Shown here in pieces: positions 1-6,893 of a DNA stretch of 24,551 nucleotides. The translations under genes and the position numbers were made by a program. This stretch comes from a virus: IMG/VR virus record IMGVR_UViG_3300047497_000004, positions 1-24,551 of that record, one strand, 5' to 3'. The number at the start of each line of letters is the position of its first letter. Within the stretch, counting starts at the first letter, position 1. A model generated the notes under the pieces. That model did no database searches. It saw only the letters and a list, made by a program, of their open reading frames with translations, and was not told the origin of the DNA.

Positions 1-899
1 CCGAGATTTGGATAAAGCGATCCTTCGCTGATCTTCACGGCGAGTTCGGCGATGTCGACGCCATAGATCGAGGCCAGCACCGACGGGCTTTGCTGCTCAC
101 CCTGGCTGATCGCCGCGGGCAACACCGGCGGCGACAGCCGATCGACCGGCGTGCCGGGCGCGAGCTTGCCCGGATCGACGCCGATGACCCGGCGATAATT
201 GGCTTGCGAGGTGACGAAATTCGACATCGCACCGAGCAACGCGGATCGGCCGGCAGCCAGACGTGATTCGGCCTGGGCGACGTCGGTGCGGGTCACTTCG
301 CCGACATTGAAGCGATCGCGGGTCTGCTTGAGCTGTTCGGTCAACACTTCGACGTTGCGCCGGTTGAGGTCGAGGATGGCCTGATCGCGCAGCAAATTCA
401 TGTAGGCGGTCGCCGCATCGAGCAGAACCTGTTGCTCGGTAACGCGCAACGTCTCCCGGGCGCCCATGACTTGGCTGTCCGCCTGGCGCGTTCGGTTCGC
501 GGTCTGAAAGCCGTTGTACAGCGTCTGGGTGGCGGTGGCGCCGACGCCGCGGGTGCCGAAGTCTCTGGCGAGATTCGAATAGGACACGGAATTGGGAAAC
601 ACCGCCTGACTGACGGTATCGGATAGCGTGCTCGAATAGGTAAAGCCGTCGGTCGAGGTCACGGAAAGCTTTGGCCGATAGCCGGACAATGCCTGCGGCA
701 CATTTTCGTCGGTGGCCCGCAACGAAGCGCGCTGCGCATTGAGCGCCGGATTGTTCTGATAGGCCTGGACCAAGGCCCATTCGAGCGTGTCGGCGGTTGC
801 CACCCGGCATCCCATAGCAATCGCAGCGCCGCCCAGCATGAGGCGCGCCGCAACGCTGATCAGTGTCGGCAGTCTTCGTCTACCCGCGACGTAAGACAA
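1..899 (-). CDS. tolC: TolC-family outer-membrane efflux protein, N-terminal part (runs off left edge)
   Basis: The gene encodes the outer-membrane channel of a type I secretion or tripartite efflux system. Reading leftward from 899 gives about 299 residues without a stop. A basic, hydrophobic N-terminus followed by an A-T-A/D-T-L-E-W signal-peptide junction leads into the typical start of mature TolC (EWALVQAYQNNPALNAQR). Helical-repeat stretches follow, such as QTLYNGFQT, LLDAATAYMNLLRD and GEVTRTDVAQAESRLA, all characteristic of TolC coiled-coil and beta-barrel repeats. The start is a TTG at 897-899, chosen because a strong GGAGGAGG lies 9 bases upstream. An ATG within the signal peptide is a weaker alternative. 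The C-terminal half is outside the window. This is a host gene, not part of the phage. Confidence 0.9.
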   Translation of the reverse strand, partial: MSYVAGRRRLPTLISVAARLMLGGAAIAMGCRVATADTLEWALVQAYQNNPALNAQRASLRATDENVPQALSGYRPKLSVTSTDGFTYSSTLSDTVSQAVFPNSVSYSNLARDFGTRGVGATATQTLYNGFQTANRTRQADSQVMGARETLRVTEQQVLLDAATAYMNLLRDQAILDLNRRNVEVLTEQLKQTRDRFNVGEVTRTDVAQAESRLAAGRSALLGAMSNFVTSQANYRRVIGVDPGKLAPGTPVDRLSPPVLPAAISQGEQQSPSVLASIYGVDIAELAVKISEGSLYPNL

Positions 900-1163
900 C
901 GGTCCCAGCCTCCTCCAACCGCCCGCTACGGTGGCTATTTGCGACGCCAAATCCTACTCAGCCTCCGGCCACCTCAGACCGAAGACACGAAACAAGCAAC
1001 TCTATGCGGCTGGTGGAGTCGGTGGAACCCCAGACCTGGGGACGGCGTGCAGAAATCCGGGCATTGGCACATAAGCGCCACAGGTGACCGACGCATAAAC
1101 GGATCGCGTGGGCCCCAAGGGCTCGCGCGCCCGGTCATCGAGCCACTACAGCCGCTGCGTGTA
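900..1163. other. Host intergenic gap between tolC and the methyltransferase gene
   Basis: No convincing gene is seen here on either strand. It holds the GGAGGAGG ribosome binding site of tolC next to 900, and a small perfect hairpin at 1028-1041 (CCCCA, loop GACC, TGGGG). The hairpin has no T-tract on the minus strand, so it is not a clear terminator. A promoter for tolC probably lies here, but I cannot point to convincing -35 and -10 boxes. Confidence 0.5.
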
Positions 1164-1817
1164 TCAGAAGACGAATTCAGCTGGTGCGGCAAAACCTGGC
1201 AAAACCGGCGCTGCAGCGTCGAAAATGGGACGGCCCGCCAGCCGGCCCTCGACCAGACGATAGATCATCGCCTTGCAGATCGGCAGGCGACCAAAAATGC
1301 AGGCTAGCCGGCCGGTTGGCTTTAATTGATGACCTAATGTCTCGGGTAAGATTTCGGTGCCGCCATTGAGCAGGATGAAATCGTAGGGCGCCGCCGCCGG
1401 CCACCCCGCCGCGAGCGGCCCGGTAGCCACGGTCACCTGACCGGCACCGGCGGCGCCAAGCGCCGCCTTCGCCCGCTGCGCCAGGGACGCGTCCTGTTCT
1501 AGCCCCACCACAGAGCCCGCCAGCCGCGCCAGCACCGCCGAAGCATAACCGGTGGTGCAGCCGACATCGAGAACATGATCGCCCGGACCGATCAGCGCCG
1601 CCTGAATGAGCTTGGCGAGCACCATCGGCTTGAGCATCACCCGGCCGTCGCCGACCGGGATGTCGTTATCGGAATAGGCCTGCCCGACCTGCGCCGGCGG
1701 CACGAACAATTCGCGCGGTACCGCCATCATGGCGTCGATCAAATCGAGACTGGTGACATCGGCGGTGCGGACCTGACAGTCCACCATCACCCGGCGCGCC
1801 ATGGCGCTATCGAACAT
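1164..1817 (-). CDS. Protein-L-isoaspartate O-methyltransferase-like SAM methyltransferase
   Basis: This 217-residue host protein belongs to the PCMT family, which uses S-adenosylmethionine to methylate isoaspartyl residues during protein repair. Visible signs are the N-terminal family segment ending in MMAVPRELFVP, then GDGRVMLKPMVLAKLIQAA, and SAM motif I VLDVGCTTGYASAVL at about residues 80-95. The classic PCMT signature after GDG (TIS-Q-P) is replaced by RVMLKP, as in the divergent alphaproteobacterial paralogues, so the exact substrate is uncertain. The start ATG at 1815-1817 is chosen because homology begins there. The frame stays open further right, but that extension crosses the tRNA remnant and phage DNA. 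It lies upstream of tolC on the same strand. Confidence 0.82.
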   Translation of the reverse strand: MFDSAMARRVMVDCQVRTADVTSLDLIDAMMAVPRELFVPPAQVGQAYSDNDIPVGDGRVMLKPMVLAKLIQAALIGPGDHVLDVGCTTGYASAVLARLAGSVVGLEQDASLAQRAKAALGAAGAGQVTVATGPLAAGWPAAAPYDFILLNGGTEILPETLGHQLKPTGRLACIFGRLPICKAMIYRLVEGRLAGRPIFDAAAPVLPGFAAPAEFVF

Positions 1818-1931
1818 GTCTGAGGTTCCAAAATCGCGGTGATCGGTTTTGCGATACGGTGGAGCAAAACGCAAGCGCGCGACGACGGATACGGCTCGTC
1901 GTCGGTTGGAACAAGCGCTTCGCTGGGAATT

Positions 1932-1980
1932 TGGAGGCCACGCCCGGAATTGAACCGGGGTAAACGGTTTTGCAGACCGA
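1932..1980 (-). tRNA. 3' half of a tRNA-Cys(GCA) gene: probable left attachment site of the prophage
   Basis: On the minus strand this reads as the anticodon arm (loop CTGCAAA, anticodon GCA at 1971-1973), variable region, a perfect 5-bp T-arm (CCCGG, loop TTCAATT, CCGGG, 1943-1959), the acceptor 3' strand CGTGGCC, discriminator U73 (typical of tRNA-Cys) and an encoded CCA at 1932-1934. The matching 5' acceptor strand GGCCACG and a normal D-arm with GG are absent from the expected place to the right of 1980. The gene is therefore cut in the anticodon-stem region, as expected at an integration junction. The 5' half should lie at the far right end of the prophage, rejoined to a phage-borne copy of this 3' end. 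Confidence 0.8.
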
Positions 1981-2121
1981 CGTGTAACAGCAGCACACTT
2001 GCAATCTATCGAGTAAGTCCCTACAGCATCAGCAGGAAATTGCAGCACAGAGGGAATTATATTCGCTGTGTCATGCACTTAACCTTTTTTACGGTCGACG
2101 CTCCTAAGAAAGGCAGTCCCC
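1981..2121 (+). promoter_or_regulatory. Phage-side leader between the attachment site and the RNA polymerase gene
   Basis: This non-coding leader is the only sizeable untranslated stretch ahead of the replication operon, so a host-type promoter for the phage RNA polymerase should sit here. A TATATT box at 2058-2063 is the best -10 candidate, but no good -35 lies at the right distance. The eight-base word GCAGCACA occurs twice, near 1990 and 2042, and could be part of an operator. AAGAAAGG just before 2113 is the ribosome binding site for the polymerase start at 2122. Promoter and operator are inferences. Confidence 0.3.
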
Positions 2122-4611
2122 ATGATGGACAATCAAGCCCTAGAGTTACCCCTGGAGATCGAGAGGGCCTTCGAGACGGCCCAAAAGAAGAACCAGAGGG
2201 CAATCAAGACAGCTGGTCTCGGTGACAGCGATGTCGCCATGCAGATCACCAAGAGCTGCGTCGGCAAGGTTGCATCGTACATCAGGGAACAAATCGTTAC
2301 CCAGGAATACGAATGCACCCGGCTGATCCTCGACATCATCACCCTGGTAGGACATCTGCAGCCCGAGCTGCTGGCCTTATGTGGCCTGAACGCCTGCCTG
2401 AACGGTGTGGCCCAAAACAACTCCACTGCCGAGGTCTACCGCATTGCCGGTGAGAGTGTCCGCGCCGAGGTATGGGCTGCGGGCCTCTACAAGCAATACC
2501 CGGCACTCGCCCGCAGGATCGAGAAGGAAACCCGAGAGGCCTCCGGTGGCGTCAATCGTCGCCGAGAGGTCATGCGCCTTCGCGTCAACAAGGCGCTCAA
2601 GAAGGCCAAGAAGGAACGCTACCGCGCTGCCCCGTGGTCATCCGAGCAGCTGGTCAGCGTCGGCAACTGGCTGGTCAACATGGTCCTGGCGGCAACGCCG
2701 GGCCTCTTCGAGATCAGTCGGCCCGAGGGTGAGGCCTATCGCCTGTTTCTGTGCGCCGATGCGCTGCAGCAGGCCGAGGACGCGGTCGACGAGCTGGTCC
2801 TGAAGTACACGCCGTATCTGCCCAAGGAAACCAAGCCTGCCCCGTGGACCTCATGGGAACAGGTGATCGACGCCGAGCACTGCTTCTCGGTTTCGTTCCT
2901 GCGCACGCGGCACAAGGACATCATCGGTGCCTGCAAAGCCGCCATCAAGGACGGCTCCATGCAGCCTGCGCTCGACGCAGTGAACACCTTGCAGTCAGTG
3001 CCGTGGCGGATCAACAAACGCGTCTACGGCGTCCTGCGGGCCTGCATCGAGCGTCATATCGAGGTGCCTGGGCTCCCGCGTTACGTCGATCTGCCTGAGC
3101 CCGTGCTGGACAAGCCGTGGGAAGAGCTGACCGACCTTGAGAAGAAGCAATACGGGATCAAAAAGTCCGAAGCGAAACTCGTGAATGCCGAGCTGAACAG
3201 CGAACGCTTGATGCTCGTGCAGGACACGAAGATCGCCGAGAAGCTTCACGATGCCGAGTGCTTCTACACCGCTATGAATTGTGATTGGCGTGGTCGCGTC
3301 TACGCGCTGTCTCACTTCAACTTCCAACGCGAAGACCGCGTGCGGGCTCTCTTCGAGTTCGCGAACGGTGAGCCGATTGGCGAAGAGGGTCTGTACTGGC
3401 TCAAGGTTCACGTCGCCAACTGCGGTGACTTCAACAAGATCAGCAAACGGCCGCTGGCAGAGAGGGTGCAATGGGTCGACGACAACATCGAGACGATCAA
3501 GACGTATGCCGAGTTTCCTTTGAAAGAGCTTGGCTGGACGCACGCCGACAGTCCGTTCCTGTTCTTAGCAGCGTGCATGGAGTTGATTGCTGGTATTGCT
3601 CACGGCCCGACCTTTGTGTCTCGGTGCCCTGTCAGTTTCGACGGGAGCTGCAGCGGACTGCAACACCTGTCAGCGATGACACGCGATGCGGAGACGGCAG
3701 CGCTTGTGAACCTGACGCCTGGGGACAGACCTCAAGATGTCTACGGTGTCATTGCCGAGGACGTGAAGCATCGTTTGGAGAATGATGCCGACGAGCTGGC
3801 GCAGAAGTTCTTGGCGCTAGGCGTCGACCGTAAGCTCGCGAAGCGCAACGTCATGACCTACTCGTACTCTTCCAAAAAGTACGGCATGGCGTCGCAGCAA
3901 CAAGTCGACCTGATGGACGAAATGTACAAAGAGGTTGTACTAGGCAAACGCGAAGAGCATCCGTTTGGTCAGAACAAAAAGATCGGAGGCACGGCACCAA
4001 CAAAAGCCGCCCGCTACATCGCCTCGCACATCTTCGACGCAATCGAAGAGCGTATCCATCGGCCAGCACAGGCCATGAAGTTTCTGCAGGCCATCGCGAA
4101 AGCCATGGCTCACGAAGGCAAGCCTGTGATCTGGAAGTCTCCTGCGGGTATCCCGTGGGTCAACCGTTACCACGCCGCTGTCATCAAGACGCTTCGGCTT
4201 TGGATGCACGACCGTGGTGTCATGTCGCCGATCCGCACTGTTGTTGCTGTCGGATACGAGAGTGAGATCGACAAGGACAAAGCCGCCAACGGTGTTGCTC
4301 CGAACTTTGTTCACGCTCTCGATGCTTCTCATTTAATGCTCTCGGTGAACGCTGCAGCGAAGGTTGGGATCACCAACATCGCCACGGTTCACGACAGCTT
4401 CGGTTGTCTCGCCTCCCGAGCAACTGAGTTCAACAAGATCATCCGCGCCGAGCTGGTGCGTATGTACGAGACACGCGATGTCCTCTCCGAGGTCTTGGAG
4501 CAGGCTAAGCGTGACCTAACGCAGCACAATTGGCATAGGCTTCCAAGTGTGCCGCAATTCGGAACCCTCAATCTGAAGGAAATCGAAGATGCAACATACG
4601 CATTCGCGTGA
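2122..4611 (+). CDS. T7-like single-subunit DNA-directed RNA polymerase
   Basis: This 829-residue enzyme transcribes phage genes from phage-specific promoters without a sigma factor. All polymerase motifs are present. Motif A is FDGSCSGLQHLSAMTRD with catalytic Asp507 (T7 Asp537). The motif B O-helix is R570-KLA-K574-RNVMTYSY582 (T7 R627, K631, Y639). Motif C is VHDSFG with Asp758 (T7 Asp812). The C-terminus ends in YAFA, matching the conserved FAFA foot. T7 RNAP has 883 residues, so this one is about 54 shorter, mostly before motif A. The ATG at 2122 follows AAGAAAGG; an ATG at 2125 is equally possible. It is the first phage gene after the attachment site, with no T7-type early 0.x genes before it. 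Confidence 0.97.
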   Translation: MMDNQALELPLEIERAFETAQKKNQRAIKTAGLGDSDVAMQITKSCVGKVASYIREQIVTQEYECTRLILDIITLVGHLQPELLALCGLNACLNGVAQNNSTAEVYRIAGESVRAEVWAAGLYKQYPALARRIEKETREASGGVNRRREVMRLRVNKALKKAKKERYRAAPWSSEQLVSVGNWLVNMVLAATPGLFEISRPEGEAYRLFLCADALQQAEDAVDELVLKYTPYLPKETKPAPWTSWEQVIDAEHCFSVSFLRTRHKDIIGACKAAIKDGSMQPALDAVNTLQSVPWRINKRVYGVLRACIERHIEVPGLPRYVDLPEPVLDKPWEELTDLEKKQYGIKKSEAKLVNAELNSERLMLVQDTKIAEKLHDAECFYTAMNCDWRGRVYALSHFNFQREDRVRALFEFANGEPIGEEGLYWLKVHVANCGDFNKISKRPLAERVQWVDDNIETIKTYAEFPLKELGWTHADSPFLFLAACMELIAGIAHGPTFVSRCPVSFDGSCSGLQHLSAMTRDAETAALVNLTPGDRPQDVYGVIAEDVKHRLENDADELAQKFLALGVDRKLAKRNVMTYSYSSKKYGMASQQQVDLMDEMYKEVVLGKREEHPFGQNKKIGGTAPTKAARYIASHIFDAIEERIHRPAQAMKFLQAIAKAMAHEGKPVIWKSPAGIPWVNRYHAAVIKTLRLWMHDRGVMSPIRTVVAVGYESEIDKDKAANGVAPNFVHALDASHLMLSVNAAAKVGITNIATVHDSFGCLASRATEFNKIIRAELVRMYETRDVLSEVLEQAKRDLTQHNWHRLPSVPQFGTLNLKEIEDATYAFA

Positions 4612-4750
4612 CGACGCGTTCCGCATGGCTCGTGAAGACATCACGCGTCACGGACGCATCCTGATGATCACCGAGGCAATCCTGCAGGCCCGTGGCGTCA
4701 ACACGGCTGCTCTCGAACGCCGACTGTTGGCCGAGAGCAACAACGTATGA
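4589..4750 (+). CDS. Small hypothetical protein (53 aa)
   Basis: The start ATG lies inside the last codons of the RNA polymerase gene, and AAGGAAA sits 6-7 bases upstream, the same ribosome binding site used before the SSB gene. The stop overlaps the next start (ATGA). The product is basic, with a helical middle part (ITEAILQAR) and an ALERRLLAE tail. No family is recognised. The well-placed ribosome binding site and the coupling to both neighbours make it a credible gene despite its size. Confidence 0.6.
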   Translation: MQHTHSRDDAFRMAREDITRHGRILMITEAILQARGVNTAALERRLLAESNNV

Positions 4751-4965
4751 AGGACAAGTTCGCCCGCGAGATCATGCCGGGTGACGAGGTTGTCTATGCG
4801 GTGCGTGACGGTGATACCGCTGCGCTCCGCTACAGCATTGTCAACGAAGTGTTCGACGACAAGGTCCAGGTGCGAACGCAGGGCGGTGAAGGCTCGATGA
4901 CCTACATTCGTCATCCTGACCGCGTCGCTATCGTGTTCTCACGCCCGGTGCCATGCGAGGACTAA
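4747..4965 (+). CDS. Small hypothetical protein, predicted beta-rich (72 aa)
   Basis: Coupled to the upstream gene by an ATGA overlap. The sequence starts MKDKFAREIMPGDEVVYAV and alternates beta-strand-like segments (LRYSIVNEVFDD, KVQVRTQGG, DRVAIVFSR). PGDEVVYAVR followed by a short insert is a pattern seen in small phage proteins with an SH3- or KOW-like barrel. No catalytic motif is seen and function is unknown. Its place among the first genes after the RNA polymerase fits an early host-takeover role, which is inference only. Confidence 0.7.
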   Translation: MKDKFAREIMPGDEVVYAVRDGDTAALRYSIVNEVFDDKVQVRTQGGEGSMTYIRHPDRVAIVFSRPVPCED

Positions 4966-5165
4966 TCGTCTTCGCGCTGCTGATCCTCACGAGACCTGAT
5001 GGTCAACCGATCTGGATCAGCAAGGATGCCATCGCCCTTCTAACGCGTGGCACCCACGTTACCTGCCCACTCCCTAATTCCTCGCACGTGCAGCTGACCT
5101 CAGGGCAATCCCTGTGCGTCCGCAATTCACCCGAGGACATCATCAAACAAATAGGTAAGCAATGA
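4953..5165 (+). CDS. Small protein with a FlbD-like pattern (70 aa)
   Basis: Overlaps the preceding gene by 13 bases and the next by 4. After a hydrophobic start (MRGLIVFALLILTR) the protein reads L-T-R-x-D-G-x-x-I-x-I, a threonine-valine turn (GTHV), V-x-L-x-x-G-x-x-L-x-V, and an acidic-helix ending PEDIIKQI. That order resembles the small FlbD/Swarming-motility family fold. The resemblance is by eye, and the family is short and weakly conserved, so the match is tentative. It could simply be an unrelated small beta protein. The ribosome binding site is weak, so translational coupling is likely. Confidence 0.65.
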   Translation: MRGLIVFALLILTRPDGQPIWISKDAIALLTRGTHVTCPLPNSSHVQLTSGQSLCVRNSPEDIIKQIGKQ

Positions 5166-5344
5166 AGCGCAAGGCCAACATCGTGATCCGCATGGGTGCC
5201 AGCAAGTTCGAGGCGACCGTTCGCAACGGCGACAAGGTCTACCTCTACGATCTGCGCCGCATGACCAAGAAACAAGAGCACGACTTCCGCGTCGAGCTTG
5301 TTGCTCAGTTCCGTGAGGCCGGGCTTCAACAAAAGGCCGCATGA
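5162..5344 (+). CDS. Small basic hypothetical protein (60 aa)
   Basis: The start overlaps the previous stop (ATGA), with AGGTAAGCA upstream. The product is basic (MKRKANIVIRMG...), with a strand-rich first half (KFEATVRNGDKVYLYDL) and a helical second half (TKKQEHDFRVELVAQFREAGLQ). The VRNGDKVYLYDLRRMT segment could form a small nucleic-acid-binding fold, but no family is recognised. It sits in the run of small genes between RNA polymerase and SSB. Confidence 0.65.
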   Translation: MKRKANIVIRMGASKFEATVRNGDKVYLYDLRRMTKKQEHDFRVELVAQFREAGLQQKAA

Positions 5345-5376
5345 GCGAGAAGCTGAAGACAATCCAAGGAAACCAA

Positions 5377-5547
5377 ATGGACCCCGAGACCATCACGACG
5401 GAAACCTTCCGGGCTTGCCGGGACGAAGACGACAATTGGGTCATCGAAGCTGTGCGCAGGGAGGTCAAACTGATCTGCCGCTGCAGCGACGAGGCCGAAG
5501 CGAAACTCATCGAAATGTCGCTGAACGCCACAACGGAGCAACAATGA
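5377..5547 (+). CDS. Small acidic hypothetical protein (56 aa, or 68 aa from 5341)
   Basis: Two starts are possible. The ATG at 5341 overlaps the previous stop but has only AAAAGG close upstream. The ATG at 5377 has AAGGAAACCA directly before it, the phage's preferred ribosome binding site, and is chosen here. The protein is strongly acidic (CRDEDDNWVIEAV) and carries a cysteine pair in LICRCSDEAEAK. No known family is recognised. Its stop overlaps the next start at 5544. Confidence 0.55.
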   Translation: MDPETITTETFRACRDEDDNWVIEAVRREVKLICRCSDEAEAKLIEMSLNATTEQQ

Positions 5548-5726
5548 AGAAGCCGTCACAGGCCTACAAAGGCAACGGCAAGCACACGTGGGAGGCTGTT
5601 GTTGATCAAGACGATGACAACTCTTATCCGACACGACGTCTTCGCGTTCCTGGCGGCTACATCTATCGCCGGGCGAGCGCGATGGTATTCGTGCCGATGC
5701 CTGAGGTCGTGAAACACAAGGTCTGA
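5544..5726 (+). CDS. Small hypothetical protein (60 aa)
   Basis: GGAGCAAC precedes the ATG at 5544, and the TGA overlaps the next start at 5726. The product begins MKKPSQAYKGNGKHTWEAV and contains a charged turn of four aspartates followed by basic beta-like segments (RRLRVPGGYIYRRASAM). No recognised domain. The alternating charged turns and strands suggest a small beta protein. Confidence 0.6.
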   Translation: MKKPSQAYKGNGKHTWEAVVDQDDDNSYPTRRLRVPGGYIYRRASAMVFVPMPEVVKHKV

Positions 5727-6040
5727 TGTCTCCAGACTTGGCAGCGCGCCGCATCTTGGTCGCTGCCTACTGCTACTACGTGCTCGACACGTCACCCATG
5801 AGTGACGCTGAGTACGACAAGCTCTCGAACATCGTTGCGGATCATTGGGACGAGCTGCCGCCTGTAAGGCAATGGGCACTCGGTAATCCCACAGATACCC
5901 GAGCGAGCGGGAGCCACTTCAAGTTCACAACACTCACTGTCGACGCGGCGCGGCACCTCGTGAAAACCGAGCATCCGTACCCGTCGAAGTGGTCTTTCAA
6001 CAAAGAGCATCAGGTCCACTACGTGACCGCTGTGCTCTAA
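5726..6040 (+). CDS. Free-standing LigA Ia-domain-like protein (104 aa)
   Basis: Residues 8-33 match the NMN-binding Ia domain found at the N-terminus of NAD-dependent DNA ligases: YYVLDTSPMSDAEYDKL. The spacing of Tyr17, Asp27, Tyr30 and Asp31 is exactly that of E. coli LigA Tyr22, Asp32, Tyr35 and Asp36, the NMN-binding residues. There is no adenylation domain: no KxDG, OB fold, zinc finger or BRCT. The remainder (WALGNPTDTRASG, FTTLTVDAARHL) is not part of known ligases. It might bind NAD or NMN, modify the host ligase's use of NAD, or work with a separate nucleotidyltransferase such as the one at 16903-17499. All roles are inferences. Confidence 0.75.
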   Translation: MSPDLAARRILVAAYCYYVLDTSPMSDAEYDKLSNIVADHWDELPPVRQWALGNPTDTRASGSHFKFTTLTVDAARHLVKTEHPYPSKWSFNKEHQVHYVTAVL

Positions 6041-6051
6041 CAAGGAAACCT

Positions 6052-6678
6052 ATGGCTCAGAAAAAGCCGCGTATGATCCTTCCTGTCGGTATCGCCGTGT
6101 GGCCGCACCTCAACGAGATCGAGGTGTACCAGCCGGTCGACAAGAAGGGAAAGCCGAACGGCGCGCAGAAGCGCCACTTCATCACCAAGGTGCGCTACGA
6201 TTCCGCGCAGCTGTCGGCGATCAAGGCCGAACTTAAGAAGCACGCGCTCAAGCTTGGCGTCGGTGAAGACGAGATCGACAGCATCAAGCTGCCCTTCAAG
6301 AAGATCAAGGTCAAAGACAAAGAGGGCAACGTCACCGGCCACGAGTTCTTGCTGCAGGCGACCAGCGGAGAGAAGTATCGTCCCCCGGCGTTCGACGCGA
6401 AGAACAACAAGCTTCCGCCGAGCGTCACGATTGGTGGCGGCAGCAAAATCCGTCTCGATGTCACCGTGAACTATTACGATGGCTTCGGTGGTGGCATCAA
6501 TCTCTACATGAACGCCGTTCAGGTCATCGAGCTTGTCGAAGGTGGTCAGTTCCAGAACAACTTCGGCGAGGAAGAGGGCTTCGAGTACGGCGACGAGGAC
6601 GGTGAGGGTCACTCGTCGTTCGGCGACACGACCACCAGCGAAGAGAAACCGGACCCGAAGACGGCCTACGATTTCTGA
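6052..6678 (+). CDS. Single-stranded DNA-binding protein, T7 gp2.5-like
   Basis: This 208-residue protein coats single-stranded DNA at the phage replication fork and, in T7, contacts the polymerase and primase-helicase. Its place in the operon, basic N-terminal part, central OB-fold-like strands (VTVNYYDGFGGGINLYMNAVQVIELV) and very acidic tail (EEEGFEYGDEDGEG... ending AYDF with a terminal aromatic residue) match gp2.5. Length is close to T7's 232. The ATG at 6052 is chosen because AAGGAAACCT lies directly before it. An in-frame start at 5989 lies inside the previous gene and lacks a ribosome binding site. Confidence 0.88.
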   Translation: MAQKKPRMILPVGIAVWPHLNEIEVYQPVDKKGKPNGAQKRHFITKVRYDSAQLSAIKAELKKHALKLGVGEDEIDSIKLPFKKIKVKDKEGNVTGHEFLLQATSGEKYRPPAFDAKNNKLPPSVTIGGGSKIRLDVTVNYYDGFGGGINLYMNAVQVIELVEGGQFQNNFGEEEGFEYGDEDGEGHSSFGDTTTSEEKPDPKTAYDF

Positions 6679-6893
6679 TGCACACTTCAACCTTCGACTA
6701 CCTGAAGCCCACCGACGACCAAGTCAACCAGATGACCATCGTACGCGGCGCTACCGCTACGTACGCTGAGATTTTGCAGACGATACTCCACGACGGCCCG
6801 GACAAAACCTACGTGCTCCGTAAGCTTCGTGAAGTCGCCATGTGGGCTAACGTGGCTATCACCCGCCATGCGGATGGGTCGCCGAGGCAGTAA
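6678..6893 (+). CDS. Acb2-like small phage protein (DUF7681-type helical hairpin), possible anti-CBASS sponge
   Basis: The 71-residue helical protein shows the family pattern: an F-x-Y-x-x-P start (FDYLKPTDDQ), then M-x-x-V-R followed by an amphipathic helix, a short DGPDKTY turn, and the signature helix L-R-K-L-R-E-V-A-M-W-A-N-V-A-I-T-R ending the domain at about residue 63. Acb2 homologues sequester cyclic di- and trinucleotides made by CBASS defence enzymes. The family match is by pattern from memory; binding activity is inference. It overlaps its neighbours by 1 base (TGATG and TAATG junctions) between SSB and endonuclease I. Other members of this family have no assigned function, so the defence role is not certain. 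Confidence 0.75.
   Translation: MHTSTFDYLKPTDDQVNQMTIVRGATATYAEILQTILHDGPDKTYVLRKLREVAMWANVAITRHADGSPRQ

Noticed and set aside
97-810. 237-residue minus-strand open frame
   Set aside because: It is the shadow of the TolC-family gene, which reads in another frame off the left edge with signal peptide and family motifs.
1028-1041. Hairpin CCCCA-GACC-TGGGG as terminator
   Set aside because: No T-tract on the minus strand after it and only a five-base stem.
1818-2078. N-terminal extension of the methyltransferase frame to 2078
   Set aside because: It crosses the tRNA remnant and phage DNA, and family homology begins at 1817.
2995-3543. 182-residue minus-strand open frame
   Set aside because: Shadow opposite the RNA polymerase gene.
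6037-6690. 217-residue minus-strand open frame
   Set aside because: Shadow opposite the SSB gene; hydrophobic-acidic pattern arises from its lysine-rich codons.
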